The notes under the pieces: generated by a model
Told to the model about the DNA's origin: nothing
The model's input: the letters and a program-made list of their open reading frames with translations, nothing else
Databases searched by the model: none
Program-made: the position numbers and the translations under genes
Part shown: in pieces, positions 8,497 through 18,384 of the stretch
Numbering within the stretch: position 1 is the stretch's first letter
How the letters are laid out: each line of letters begins with the position of its first letter
NCBI GenBank assembly: GCA_964346645.1
Contig: CAYFVU010000006.1
Span: 1-64,000, forward strand
Source: CAYFVU01 sp964346645
GTDB lineage: Bacteria > Spirochaetota > Spirochaetia > DSM-16054 > Sediminispirochaetaceae
Direction: 5' to 3'
Length of the DNA stretch: 64,000 nucleotides

Positions 8497-10413
8497 TTAG
8501 CTTAAATTAATCATGTGATACTCAGCGGCGGTAATGAGTTCCCTGTAAATTTTCTCCGACTGAAGTAGTGACTCTTTCAACGTATCTACACTCCCAACCC
8601 CCTCCATTATCTCTTCGAGGAGGGGTTGAATAAGAAACCCGACGATATCCTTCCCCGCTGAGCGGCGGATTAGGAGATCGATCCGTTCGAGCCGGGCCAG
8701 ATACGCCTGACGTCGCTGCTCTGTATGAGTGTACGAGTGAGTGTGAGAACTAGTATTAGAAATCGACACATCGGTTTCGAGGGAGGTATCAAGAGCAGTT
8801 CTTAGTGACTCGATCGTGTTGAGTCCCTCCGCGGCCAACTCGCGAAGAGAGCTCAGCTCCGTGATGAGCCTGTGTATTCTCGAATCGAGTTCTTTGCGTC
8901 GAGATGCGAGCTCATAAGAATCAACGCCGGGGATTGTCAGTAGCGATCTTTCTATCTCAGCACGACGAATCGGCAGTTCGAAGAGTTCACGGAGAGGACG
9001 GTGCTCGAATCCCTCAATCTTTATCGCCTCGGGACTGAGGTTAATCGTAGTAGCTGCATCCGGTCTGTGCATCTGTTCTTCGAACCATCGTCGATAGACG
9101 GTGAGTCTCTTGTCGGTGAGTGTGGACCCTCCTATATTATTCTCGTGCAGGAACGGATCTCCGCTCATTACATAGGAGAAGGATCTGTGTGAAAAGGGGG
9201 ATCTTCTATCCGATATTGAGTGGAGCAGGGTTTCGAAGAAACTGCCGCTGTAGTGTGTTTTCCCACCAGGGAAACCTAAGTCCAAACCTGCAGTGTACAC
9301 GACCGATGAGCCGACGAGAACGGCAATATCCCAGGCAGTGGTGGCAACCGAACCGCCCGCCCCGAGTTTCTTCTTCTTTCCCGCCGCCTCTTCTAAATAC
9401 TCACCGAGTGGGAAAAGAGATCCGCCCATAAAGAGCCGGCCGACAGGCATGCGAAAGATACGGGGATGGGTCGAGGACTCGGAGATCAGGATTGTTTGTC
9501 GGAGGAGTGAGGGCTTCGAGAAAGCATCGTCGAGATGGCGGGTATTCCAGTATTGCGGATCGACAACTACCATGATGTCAGGTGCATGTCCCGCCGATAT
9601 CAGGGCTCCGGCGGCGGTGTCGACGGCGATGAGAAGCGCTCGCTTCTTTATCTCCTCGATATGTGGTAGTACCTCATCGAGGCTCGGTCCTGCTGCAAGG
9701 AGTAGAGCTGGGAGACCTGAGAAAACCCCCTCGAGTTTTGCTACATCCTCGGCTTCAGTAATAAGAGGAATATTCTTCATCAGGTTTCTCACCCACAACT
9801 TGCCGAATCTGTTGAGGGTGGCCATGTTCACCTCCCTTCTCGAGCTCAACTCCTGCAGGACCCGATGAACATCTGCGTAGTACTCTTCGTCGGTATGGGT
9901 GAACTGTTCGAGCCGGATAGCGGTTATCTTTTTTCGAGCAAACGGGGCAAGCTGTGCATGCAGCTCTTCGAGTTTCGGATGCAGAAAGATATGAAGTCGC
10001 TGATCCGCAAAGAGTTTCGAGAGGTCGCGCTGTTTCATCGCGCTCAAGAGTATGGAGGCGTGCTTTTCTATGACGACGAGTTGTCTGTCGCTAAAACGGT
10101 ATAGGTACTCTTCTAAATGATATCCATAGCCGAAACCGTAGAAAACATGTACTCGGGAAGAGTGATCCACCGCCCGGTCGATAATTTTCTTCGCCTCTCT
10201 CTCAGGATCCAATTTGGAATGGAGGAGACGGCCTCGAAATACTGCCGTAGGAAATCCGCGTTTACCGTCAATGGGTTCTATTTCGTTCATTAGCGCAGTT
10301 TCTTCTGTGGCCTCTATTGACTCGGCGGCAGCAGGATTCCTCGTTCGGAGGGTTGCGAGGTTGGTACGATAAAGCTTGGGTAAGGAAGAGCCGTTCAATT
10401 GACTTCCATTCAT
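8497..10413 (-). CDS. DUF115 family protein (motility accessory factor-like)
   Basis: This 638-residue cytoplasmic protein has the DUF115 core at about residues 200-430 (GLPALLLAAGPSLDEVLPHI, KRALLIAVDTAAGALISAGH, PDIMVVVDPQYWN, and VYTAGLDLGFPGGKTHYSGS). The fold is related to MptE-like pterin pyrophosphokinases and to Maf proteins linked to flagellin glycosylation. The C-terminal third is helical and contains an unusual insert rich in Ser, His and Thr (about 573-583). Its ATG overlaps the stop of the penicillin-binding protein gene by 4 bases, so it is the last gene of a three-gene operon. Role in glycosylation or motility is inferred from family only. Confidence 0.82.
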   Translation of the reverse strand: MNGSQLNGSSLPKLYRTNLATLRTRNPAAAESIEATEETALMNEIEPIDGKRGFPTAVFRGRLLHSKLDPEREAKKIIDRAVDHSSRVHVFYGFGYGYHLEEYLYRFSDRQLVVIEKHASILLSAMKQRDLSKLFADQRLHIFLHPKLEELHAQLAPFARKKITAIRLEQFTHTDEEYYADVHRVLQELSSRREVNMATLNRFGKLWVRNLMKNIPLITEAEDVAKLEGVFSGLPALLLAAGPSLDEVLPHIEEIKKRALLIAVDTAAGALISAGHAPDIMVVVDPQYWNTRHLDDAFSKPSLLRQTILISESSTHPRIFRMPVGRLFMGGSLFPLGEYLEEAAGKKKKLGAGGSVATTAWDIAVLVGSSVVYTAGLDLGFPGGKTHYSGSFFETLLHSISDRRSPFSHRSFSYVMSGDPFLHENNIGGSTLTDKRLTVYRRWFEEQMHRPDAATTINLSPEAIKIEGFEHRPLRELFELPIRRAEIERSLLTIPGVDSYELASRRKELDSRIHRLITELSSLRELAAEGLNTIESLRTALDTSLETDVSISNTSSHTHSYTHTEQRRQAYLARLERIDLLIRRSAGKDIVGFLIQPLLEEIMEGVGSVDTLKESLLQSEKIYRELITAAEYHMINLS

Positions 10414-12323
10414 TCGAATCTCAGATGGAGCTCCATCCCCTCTTTTATCTCGGTCCCCGGTGACGGACTCTGTTCTACCACCCAGCCCTCGCCTTTGAAG
10501 TGCACTTCTATGTCTTCCCTGGAGAGAAGGGGAAGCAGGCTTCGTTTCGGAAGGCCGCGTAAATCGGGGAGTGTGCCTTCTATTTTAATATTGGGGATCT
10601 TCGGGAGTTGAATGACCCCCGAGTGCTGTACGACTGTCTCTTCAGAGGTCGGGATGCCCAGATAGGTGACTAGTTTCTCGCCGAGTTCGCTTACCAGCGG
10701 GGCTGCGATACGTCCCCCGTAGAACTCTTTACCTTTAGGATGATCTATGTTGATGTACGTGATTATCTGCGGATCGTTAGTCGGGAAGATGCCGAGACAG
10801 GAGGCGATAAATGCATTCTCCGAGTATCTTCCCGATTGAGGATCTATCTTCTCTGCGGTGCCGGTCTTCGCCGAGGTCCTGACATTCGGGATCTTCGCCC
10901 TCCATGCGGTTCCGCTCCGCTCGGTTGCCGACTCCATCATCAATAGAATACCCCTGGCAACTTCAGGACTCACCACGCGCTTTAGCGCTTCCCTCGAGTA
11001 GTTCTCGATCGGTTCACCGTTGGACGAAACGATCTTCTTGACGATATGGGGTTGCAGGAGCATTCCGTCGTTAGTAAAGGCCGTTGCCGCAGTGACCAAC
11101 TGTACGGCGGATACCGATATCTCCTGGCCTATGGCAACCGTAGGCTTGGTACGGCCCGACCATCGCTGCGGCTGACTCAGGAGCCCGGAGGTTTCTCCGG
11201 GCAGGGGCAGGTGCGTGGGACTGGCAAATCCGAAATCAGTCAACTTAGAATAAAACTCATGCTTTCCGACGGTTTCCGAGGCGTAGGCGGCGCCTGCATT
11301 GCAGGAGTATTGGAGAATCTTCTGTGCATTCACCTCCCCGTGTGCCTCGAGACAGTTGATAACCACGGTCTCGTCGGGAAAATCACGTTCATAGGCACCG
11401 TCGCAGAAGAATGTGCTGGCCGGAGTGATCCCTCCCAGGTCCAGCAGACTCGCCATTGAGAAAACCTTGAAGACCGATCCCGGCTCGAATGAATTGGTTA
11501 AGGGCCGATTCCTCTTCTCTTCTTTCGTGGCGTTGACGAAACGGTTCGGGTCGAAATCGGGTACCGACGACCAGGCGAGAAAATCGCCGGTTTTCGCATC
11601 CATAACCAATACGGTAACCGAATTTGCATCGTGCTCCTTCAAAGCTTTCTCGGCAATCCCCTCGGCCATGTACTGGATGTTGAGGTCGAGGGTGAGAAAG
11701 AGTTGATTCCCGTATTCGGGTCTTGCGCCTCCTCCGTTTTCAGAGTTGACGTTCTCCGAATCGTTGTGCTCCGGCGAAAGGGTCTGCTCGTAGGTGAGCT
11801 CTATGCCGTCGAGGCCGATATTGTCGGTACCCACGAACCCGAGTACGTGGCTCGCAAGATCCTTTTGCGGATAATTTCTTCCGTATTCCGGCTCGAGGGA
11901 AATTCCGGGCAGATCTCCCGCCTCTATTCGTGTGCGTATCTTTTCGCTCGTGCTCGGTGATACCTTTCTCAGGATGTAGAGGAAGCCGTTTTCACTCCTC
12001 ATGCGCTCGAGTAGTGTCTGTGCATCGGTGTCGATGATGGATGCGAGGATCTCCGCAGTTCTGGTCAAGTTTTCCACATTCGGAAGCCAGGCAGTGACGG
12101 AGTAGAGTCTCGTCTGAATGGCGAGGACCTTCCCTGATCTGTCGAGAATCGGACCGCGCTCGACCGTGGAAGTGCGGGACGAAGTTTGAGTATTTGTGCT
12201 CTGGGAATCGAGTATCATCACCTGAAAGTATCTTGCCGTCAACAGTATGACGAATACGGATACAAAGAGCATGACGATGGCAAATCTCGTAGTGGTTACA
12301 GGCCGCCGGTTTTCCTGTTTCAC
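10410..12323 (-). CDS. class B penicillin-binding protein (FtsI/PBP2-type transpeptidase) with PASTA domain
   Basis: This 637-residue D,D-transpeptidase cross-links murein. It has a membrane anchor (about residues 13-30) and a dimerisation domain with ERGPILDRSGKVLA. The catalytic domain has Ser283 in SVFK, SCN at 340-342 and KTG at 486-488 (SAKTGTAEK). A C-terminal PASTA domain covers about 575-637 (PDLRGLPKRSLLPLL). All active-site residues are present. The start is GTG, overlapping the signal peptidase gene by 4 bases. It is not inside a division and cell wall cluster, so whether it serves septation (FtsI) or elongation cannot be told from context. The PASTA domain favours an FtsI/SpoVD-like type. 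Confidence 0.93.
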   Translation of the reverse strand: MKQENRRPVTTTRFAIVMLFVSVFVILLTARYFQVMILDSQSTNTQTSSRTSTVERGPILDRSGKVLAIQTRLYSVTAWLPNVENLTRTAEILASIIDTDAQTLLERMRSENGFLYILRKVSPSTSEKIRTRIEAGDLPGISLEPEYGRNYPQKDLASHVLGFVGTDNIGLDGIELTYEQTLSPEHNDSENVNSENGGGARPEYGNQLFLTLDLNIQYMAEGIAEKALKEHDANSVTVLVMDAKTGDFLAWSSVPDFDPNRFVNATKEEKRNRPLTNSFEPGSVFKVFSMASLLDLGGITPASTFFCDGAYERDFPDETVVINCLEAHGEVNAQKILQYSCNAGAAYASETVGKHEFYSKLTDFGFASPTHLPLPGETSGLLSQPQRWSGRTKPTVAIGQEISVSAVQLVTAATAFTNDGMLLQPHIVKKIVSSNGEPIENYSREALKRVVSPEVARGILLMMESATERSGTAWRAKIPNVRTSAKTGTAEKIDPQSGRYSENAFIASCLGIFPTNDPQIITYINIDHPKGKEFYGGRIAAPLVSELGEKLVTYLGIPTSEETVVQHSGVIQLPKIPNIKIEGTLPDLRGLPKRSLLPLLSREDIEVHFKGEGWVVEQSPSPGTEIKEGMELHLRFE

Positions 12324-12715
12324 GGTATAGTAACTATCCTTCCTTCGATCCGATTTTCGGCAACGGCGCCGTAGTGGCGTGAATCACGCGATTTCGCACC
12401 ATTATCTCCGAGTACGAACACGGTGCCGGTCTCGGGATAGACCTCCTCGCACCTCTTAATGACCCGGGCATTGAACTCAGGCTCTCTCAAGACAATTATC
12501 TCCCCCTCTCGAATCTTTCCCCATTGTACAATATATCGGTGGATAAAGGGCGGCTGCAAACCATAGGCCCAACGAAATACAAAAACCGTATCATCATTAT
12601 TCAAAACCGGATTCATCGAGTTTCCGGAGACGGTATGCACATCGAAGAGGGAGGCGAGAAGTAGACTCATGGCGAGTGCGATGTATACAATAGATGATAT
12701 CGGAGTAAGTTTCAT
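12320..12715 (-). CDS. lepB: compact signal peptidase I (S26)
   Basis: This 131-residue enzyme would remove signal peptides from exported proteins. There is one membrane helix (about residues 8-26), the catalytic Ser33 in SGNSMNPVL, the general base Lys87 in ARVIKRCEE, and boxes D/E in VFVLGDNGAKSRDSRHYGAV (99-118). It is much shorter than typical LepB (about 180-320) because it lacks the second membrane span and most of the beta-sheet domain II, yet all catalytic motifs are kept. It is the first gene of the operon with the PBP and DUF115, and diverges from the LysM/M23 gene. Confidence 0.87.
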   Translation of the reverse strand: MKLTPISSIVYIALAMSLLLASLFDVHTVSGNSMNPVLNNDDTVFVFRWAYGLQPPFIHRYIVQWGKIREGEIIVLREPEFNARVIKRCEEVYPETGTVFVLGDNGAKSRDSRHYGAVAENRIEGRIVTIP

Positions 12716-12790
12716 ATGCCCATAGAAAGTTGCAAAGACATATTAATATCTCTTCGCTCTTTTGTCGATATGATAAAAGGGAGTCGAAAC

Positions 12791-14065
12791 ATGGTACTAG
12801 AAGCAGAAACCCTTATTCATAAGAAGCGACAGAAGCCTAAGAAGCGCGCAAACCATAAAAATCAGAATCTCAGCAAGGATATGCTTCTCATCAAACAGCG
12901 GGTCGAAAAGAAGAAGCGCCCGGCGGTTTCGAAAAACTCGGCTCGCAGCTCGTCCTCCGGTACAGGAAATACCTCCTATGGAAAGAGGAGGCCTTCAGGA
13001 GGGAGAAAAACCTTCTTTGCAGAGGCTCTCAGTGTCGTAGGAGGAAGCTTCGGTCGGCTTCTGCGGGGAATCTCCAAAGGCATCCACACAGCCTCATTGT
13101 TCTCATCTCGCGCTCCGTCGCAACGAAGCTTCCTCTTAGTAACTGGGCTCGCGGCGACTCTCATGCTCCTCGCCTACGGTATGCAGCATCATATCGAGGG
13201 GGGATCTGCAGAAGAGGAGATCGCACTGCCGGAAGACGGCACGGCGCGGGTGCATATGCTCCACTACATCGCTCCCGAATCGGAGGCGAAAGGCTCGGGA
13301 GAGGTCGGAATTCCGGACGGCCGCATCATAGACAAGGTGAAGACCTTTACCTACACCATAGAACGGGGAGACACCCTTTCCGAAGTCGCGGCCAAACATG
13401 ACCTCGATGTAGGGACCCTGATCAGTTTCAACGATATCGACGATGTGCGGAGGGTCATGGCGGGTACGGACCTCACCATACCCGACGTCGACGGTATACC
13501 CCACACGGTCAAGAAGGGCGACACGCTCGAGCGGATAGCCGGCCGCTACGATGTGTCCCTCGAAAACATTCTCGATGCGAACAATCTGCAGAGCGCGACA
13601 ATTCAACCCGGACAGACCCTCTTCATACCCGGCGGGGAGATAAGTGAATACGAGTACAAGAAGGCGATGGGCACTCTCTTCGTCTATCCCACGGTCGGAA
13701 GGCTCACCTCTGGGTATGGCTATCGTCAAGATCCGTTTACCGGGATTCGCAGGATGCACTACGGGATCGATCTCTCTAATTCGGTGGGTACCACCGTGAA
13801 GTCGACCATGGCGGGACGGGTGGCGAGCATTGGCAATCAGCCTCGCGGCTACGGGAAGTACGTGGTCATCCAGCACCGACACGGCTTTCAGTCGCTCTAC
13901 GGCCATCTGAGTACGATAGCGGTGCGTAGAGGCGAGTATATACGCCAGGGTCAGAAGATCGGTGATATGGGCAACAGCGGAAGGAGCACCGGTCCCCACC
14001 TCCACTTTTCGATATATAAGAACAACGTGCCGGTAAACCCGCTCAGCGGTTACCTCTACCAATAA
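12791..14065 (+). CDS. LysM x2 / M23 murein endopeptidase
   Basis: This is a membrane-anchored peptidoglycan hydrolase of 424 residues. A basic cytoplasmic N-terminus precedes one membrane helix (VTGLAATLMLLAYGM, near residue 120). Two LysM domains follow (TIERGDTLSEVAAKH and TVKKGDTLERIAGRY). The M23 domain has zinc ligands in MHYGIDLS and HLHFSIY and the catalytic His in YGHLS, so it should be active. An ATG 75 bases further upstream is in frame, but the ATG used here has AAGGGAG 7 bases before it. It is transcribed away from lepB and converges on secA without a clear terminator. Confidence 0.92.
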   Translation: MVLEAETLIHKKRQKPKKRANHKNQNLSKDMLLIKQRVEKKKRPAVSKNSARSSSSGTGNTSYGKRRPSGGRKTFFAEALSVVGGSFGRLLRGISKGIHTASLFSSRAPSQRSFLLVTGLAATLMLLAYGMQHHIEGGSAEEEIALPEDGTARVHMLHYIAPESEAKGSGEVGIPDGRIIDKVKTFTYTIERGDTLSEVAAKHDLDVGTLISFNDIDDVRRVMAGTDLTIPDVDGIPHTVKKGDTLERIAGRYDVSLENILDANNLQSATIQPGQTLFIPGGEISEYEYKKAMGTLFVYPTVGRLTSGYGYRQDPFTGIRRMHYGIDLSNSVGTTVKSTMAGRVASIGNQPRGYGKYVVIQHRHGFQSLYGHLSTIAVRRGEYIRQGQKIGDMGNSGRSTGPHLHFSIYKNNVPVNPLSGYLYQ

Positions 14066-14107
14066 GCCGGCAGAGATTGCCGTGACCTCCTCGCTCCAAT
14101 CAAGATC

Positions 14108-16900
14108 TCAGCGTCCGCAGCAGTGCTTGTACTTCTTCCCGCTTCCGCAGGGGCAGGGATCGTTCCTCCCCACCTTGGGGCTTGCACGCTTGACTTGCAC
14201 GGCCTGTTGAGGGGAGCTTCCCGAGTCGCCGGAACCTCCTGCTCCGTGGCCCGAGCCGCCGCGGCCTCCTCCGGATCCGCCGGCGCCGGCCGCCACTGGA
14301 GCGGGACCTCCTGCGGCAAACTGTCCGAGAGCCTTGTGATTCTCGCTGGTCTGGGTTACCGGTCGGTGAGAGCGTGCGGTCTCCGGCTCCTTGATTTGCA
14401 CGTTGATGACCATCCGGGCGATGTGGGCCCGTATGTTGTAGATGAGGGTGTCGAAGATGTCGAAACCCTCGAGTTTGTATTCGAGGAGTGGATTCTTCTG
14501 AGCATAGCTTCGCAGATAGACCGCTTCTCGCAGCGCCTCGAGCTCGTCGAGGTGGTCTTGCCACCTCGTGTCTATCTGCCTGAGGTATTGATAGCGGATA
14601 AACTCGTTAAACTGCTCCCGACCGACCTTCTCTATCTTTTGCTCCAGCTCTCCGTTGATCCGGCCGATTATTTCCTCGACTATCGTGCCGTCCTGTTTTT
14701 TTGAGAGTTCCTCCTCTGAGAGAGGAAGCTGATAGAGAAGACGGTCCTTGAACTGCCGCTCTAACTCGGCGTAGGCCTCGTGAAGATTGCTGCGGTTCTC
14801 TGCAAAGGTCGAGACGATATCTTCGGTGATCTCCCTGACCGTCTCGAGTACACGATCCTTGAGGTTGGTGTCGGTGAGGATGCTGTCGCGCTGTCCGTAG
14901 ATGTACTTGCGCTGCTCGTTCAACACGTCGTCGAATTCGAGCAGATGTTTTCTGATCTCGAAGTTGCGCTCCTCGACTCGGTTCTGGGCCCTTTCGATAG
15001 CCTTGTTGATGAGGGGGTGGTAGAGGGGGTCACCGGTCTCCATTCCGATCTTCGACATGAGGGATCGGAGGTTGTCTTTGGCAAAGAGGCGCATGAGATC
15101 GTCGTCGAGGCTCAGGAAGAAGCGAGACTCGCCGGGATCGCCCTGCCGTCCCGAGCGGCCGCGCAGCTGGTTGTCGATACGCCGCGACTCGTGGCGCTCC
15201 GTGCCGAGAATGTAGAGTCCGCCGAGGCTCTTTACCTCCTCGTAGTCGTCGAGCCATTTCCGGTACTCCTTCACATAGGCCTCGTGAAAATCTTCGCTCG
15301 TAGCCTCGGTACCCACCCTCCTGCGGGTTCGGAATTCGGGGTTGCCGCCGAGCTTGATGTCGGTTCCGCGCCCGGCCATGTTGGTCGCAATGGTCACCGA
15401 TCCCTTGGCTCCGGCTTCTGCGATGATGAGCGCTTCCCGAGCGTGGTTCTTCGCATTGAGCACTTCGTGGCGAACGCCCTTCTTGGTAAGGAGGTTGGCG
15501 AGGTGTTCGGATTTCTCAATCGAGACGGTACCTACTAAGACGGGCTGGCCCTTTTCTTGAAGCTCCTTGATCTCATCACAGATGGCGTCGTACTTGAACT
15601 GCTCGTTTAGATAGATCACGTCGTCCTGATCTGCACGGATCATCGGTCGATTGGTGGGAACAACGACCACCTCTAGACCGTAGATGTTCATGAACTCCTT
15701 CTCCTCGGTTGCCGCAGTACCGGTCATGCCCGAGATCTTGTCGTACATCCTGAAGAAGTTCTGAAAGGTGATGGTGGCGAGGGTCTTGTTCCGCTTGGCA
15801 ACCTGGATTCCCTCCTTTGCCTCGATTGCCTGATGGAGGCCCTCGGAGTACCGTCTCCCGTGGAGAATGCGCCCGGTAAACTCGTCGACGATCTCGACCT
15901 TCCCCTCCTGCACTACGTAATCGGTGTCGCGTTGAAAGAGACGGTGCGCCTTCAGAGCCTGGGTAAAGTAGTGGAGGTACTCGAAGTTCTCATCGATAAA
16001 GAGGGATTCGCGGATAATGCCGTTATTCAAGAGGAGTTTTTCTATGTGGTTGATTCCCTCATCGGTAAAGGTGACTCTCTTACCCTTTTCGTCTATCTGA
16101 TAGTCGCCCTGCGGATTCTCCTCAGGATACTCCCCGGTTTCAGGGTCTTTCTCTACCTCCTTGAGTTGGGCGACGAGGCGGTTTACATCGGTAAACTTCT
16201 TGGTGTCGTCCTCCGCCTGTCCGGAGATGATCAGCGGGGTACGCGCCTCGTCTATGAGGATGGAGTCGATCTCGTCGATGATGCAGAAGTGGTGCCCGCG
16301 CTGCACCTTCCGGGTAATGTCCCAGGTCATGTTGTCGCGCAGGTAGTCGAATCCGAATTCGTTGTTCGTTCCGTAGGTAATGTCCTGCTGGTACGCCTTT
16401 TTACGCTCCTCGTTGTCCATATTGTTGAGGATAGGGCCGACGCTTAGCCCGAGAAACTCGTATATAGGTTTCATCCACTCGGCATCGCGTTCTGCGAGGT
16501 AGTCGTTTACCGTTATGACGTGAACGCCCTCTCCGGGAATGGAGTTGAGATAGGCGGCGGTAACGCTCGAGAGGGTCTTACCCTCTCCGGTCTTCATCTC
16601 CATGATCTTGCCGACATGAAGGACGATGCCGCCGAGCAGTTGCACGTCGTAGGGCCGCTCTCCGATGGTTCTCCTCGCAGCCTCCCGTACGAGGGCGAAT
16701 GCCTCGGGAAGAAGATCGTCGAGGGTTTCGCCCTCGTTGTATCGCCGTCGAAACTCCTCCGTTTTCTTCGGAAACTCTTCGTCGGGAAGCTGCAGCGTCT
16801 CCGCCTCGAATTCGTTGATCTTTTTCAGCATCGGTAGCAGAGACTTCAAATCTTTCTCGCGCTGCGAACCGATGAGCTTATTGGTAATCGTCTTTATCAT
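14108..16900 (-). CDS. secA: protein translocase ATPase SecA
   Basis: This 930-residue ATPase drives secretion through SecYEG. Walker A is MKTGEGKT (102-109), Walker B is in CIIDEIDSILIDEARTPL, and the helicase motif QLRGRSGRQGDPGESRFF and the C-terminal zinc tail CPCGSGKKYKHCC are all present. Between the core and the zinc tail lies a Gly/Ala/Ser-rich stretch of about 40 residues, longer and lower in complexity than the usual linker. Length is otherwise normal. It is a single gene, separated from the upstream divergent lipoprotein gene by 164 bases, which must hold its promoter. Confidence 0.98.
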   Translation of the reverse strand: MIKTITNKLIGSQREKDLKSLLPMLKKINEFEAETLQLPDEEFPKKTEEFRRRYNEGETLDDLLPEAFALVREAARRTIGERPYDVQLLGGIVLHVGKIMEMKTGEGKTLSSVTAAYLNSIPGEGVHVITVNDYLAERDAEWMKPIYEFLGLSVGPILNNMDNEERKKAYQQDITYGTNNEFGFDYLRDNMTWDITRKVQRGHHFCIIDEIDSILIDEARTPLIISGQAEDDTKKFTDVNRLVAQLKEVEKDPETGEYPEENPQGDYQIDEKGKRVTFTDEGINHIEKLLLNNGIIRESLFIDENFEYLHYFTQALKAHRLFQRDTDYVVQEGKVEIVDEFTGRILHGRRYSEGLHQAIEAKEGIQVAKRNKTLATITFQNFFRMYDKISGMTGTAATEEKEFMNIYGLEVVVVPTNRPMIRADQDDVIYLNEQFKYDAICDEIKELQEKGQPVLVGTVSIEKSEHLANLLTKKGVRHEVLNAKNHAREALIIAEAGAKGSVTIATNMAGRGTDIKLGGNPEFRTRRRVGTEATSEDFHEAYVKEYRKWLDDYEEVKSLGGLYILGTERHESRRIDNQLRGRSGRQGDPGESRFFLSLDDDLMRLFAKDNLRSLMSKIGMETGDPLYHPLINKAIERAQNRVEERNFEIRKHLLEFDDVLNEQRKYIYGQRDSILTDTNLKDRVLETVREITEDIVSTFAENRSNLHEAYAELERQFKDRLLYQLPLSEEELSKKQDGTIVEEIIGRINGELEQKIEKVGREQFNEFIRYQYLRQIDTRWQDHLDELEALREAVYLRSYAQKNPLLEYKLEGFDIFDTLIYNIRAHIARMVINVQIKEPETARSHRPVTQTSENHKALGQFAAGGPAPVAAGAGGSGGGRGGSGHGAGGSGDSGSSPQQAVQVKRASPKVGRNDPCPCGSGKKYKHCCGR

Positions 16901-17064
16901 AAAGTGTGGACTCCCGTTGTCTTGTTCAGTGAAACTTTTCCAAGTTCATAATATACAAAAAAATGATGTGAATGTACACGGTCGGTCGTATGAGCTGACC
17001 CTAAAAGACCGATGGATTCGCGGAAGCGACGGTCAATTGACAGGAGCTCGAGGGGAAGAGTAGT

Positions 17065-18384
17065 ATGAGCCTGATGAGAACGCGCGCCACTACAACGCAG
17101 ACCACCGCCAACGGATATCTTCTCAGATATCTTCTCAGATTCGCAATCCTGATGCTCGTTTCCCTATTCGGCCTTGTTTCCTGTTCCGAAGAGAGCTCGA
17201 AGGTACTCTCGAAGGAGCAGCTCTTCACTCTGGACTACGGAAAGATGGAGGATCAAATCGATCTCTTTCAAGAGCCCGGAGTTCCCTTTTCGCGCAAGAC
17301 ACGCGTCTACATGCGCGACGGAATTTTCTACATTTCGAACGGCAACTCGAACAAGATAATGGAGTTCACCAGCTACGGCGACATCCTCTCCCTCTATTTC
17401 AATGAGAGTCAGAATCCCGATACCTTTCTGCTCACGAAGGAGCAGGAGGAGGGTAAGGTCTCCAACCGGAAGGCTTATCCGTACCAATTTAGAGAGGTGG
17501 GAGAGGTCGCCGTCAATTCGCGTAAGGAGTTGCTCGTCGAGGACAAAGTCGGAGAGCGGCAGGCGGAGTTCGACGATAAGATAGGGGCGATGCTCAACAG
17601 GGTAGTGTTGCGATTCGACAAGGAGGGGAACTTCCTCGACTATCTCGGGCAGGAAGGAGTGGGAGGTACCCCCTTTCCCTTTATCCACACCATTCAGGTC
17701 ACGAACAGCGACGAGATAGTGGTAGTGACTCGATCGGTACGGCATTGGGTGGTCTTCTGGTTTTCTCCTGGGGGTGCGCTGCTCTACAAATTAACCTTGT
17801 CGGTGGAGGACCTTCCCGTTCCCGAGGGGGAAAAGCTCGTCCCCTCCCTCAGCGAGGTGGCGGTTGATATAGAGGAACCGCTGGTGTATCTCAAAATCGA
17901 GTACTACGGAAACGGGGACACGGCACTACAGGAGGGGGAGAATTCTAAGGAGCTGCTGCGCAATATCCACTACAATCGCTCGCTTATCTGGTTCTTCGAT
18001 GTAGAGCAGGAGAAGTACGTAGGAAACGTCGAGGTGCCGGTAAAGGAGATGAAGGAGAGGCTCTCCGACTTCAAGGAGGCGGAGAAAATTCACCGGATAT
18101 ACGACTACATAGGGAACAGCCTGGGAAACGTCTTTTTCCTACTCGCCCCCCACGCAAAGGATACCTTCGAGCTGCTGCTGCTCAAACGCAGCGGCACGGT
18201 TATCGCACGCAGGAAGCTGCACATCGTCGAGAAGGACATCCATTACCGAGATATGCATGTGACCTCAGATGGGGTGCTGACGGCCCTCCTCGCGAAGGAC
18301 GAGGAGGTCGAAATTGCCTGGTGGCGCAGCGACCGACTGCTGGAGGTGGAAAATGAGGATAGTACGACCGGCTCAGATGGCTGA
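17065..18384 (+). CDS. lipoprotein with beta-propeller-like repeats
   Basis: This 439-residue exported lipoprotein has a hydrophobic signal ending in the lipobox FGLVSC (Cys40). The mature part contains repeated strand-turn units of NHL/propeller character (MRDGIFYISNGNSNKIMEFT, VVLRFDKEGNFLDYLGQEG, VFWFSPGGALLYKLTL, HVTSDGVLTALLAK). No enzyme motif is visible. The signal peptide contains a tandem duplication giving YLLRYLLRF. A GAGGGGAAG site precedes the ATG. It overlaps the next gene, nnrD/E, by 32 bases. Proteins of this type are common in spirochaetes; the function is unknown. Confidence 0.8.
   Translation: MSLMRTRATTTQTTANGYLLRYLLRFAILMLVSLFGLVSCSEESSKVLSKEQLFTLDYGKMEDQIDLFQEPGVPFSRKTRVYMRDGIFYISNGNSNKIMEFTSYGDILSLYFNESQNPDTFLLTKEQEEGKVSNRKAYPYQFREVGEVAVNSRKELLVEDKVGERQAEFDDKIGAMLNRVVLRFDKEGNFLDYLGQEGVGGTPFPFIHTIQVTNSDEIVVVTRSVRHWVVFWFSPGGALLYKLTLSVEDLPVPEGEKLVPSLSEVAVDIEEPLVYLKIEYYGNGDTALQEGENSKELLRNIHYNRSLIWFFDVEQEKYVGNVEVPVKEMKERLSDFKEAEKIHRIYDYIGNSLGNVFFLLAPHAKDTFELLLLKRSGTVIARRKLHIVEKDIHYRDMHVTSDGVLTALLAKDEEVEIAWWRSDRLLEVENEDSTTGSDG

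Noticed and set aside
13136..14062. Open frame of 308 codons on the minus strand
   Set aside because: It is antisense to the LysM/M23 gene, with no ribosome site or recognised domain.
16901..17064. Search for a small gene or RNA in the longest spacer (secA/lipoprotein)
   Set aside because: There is AT-rich DNA with TATATT-like boxes, probably the secA promoter, but no -35 at good spacing and no coding or hairpin signal strong enough to call.
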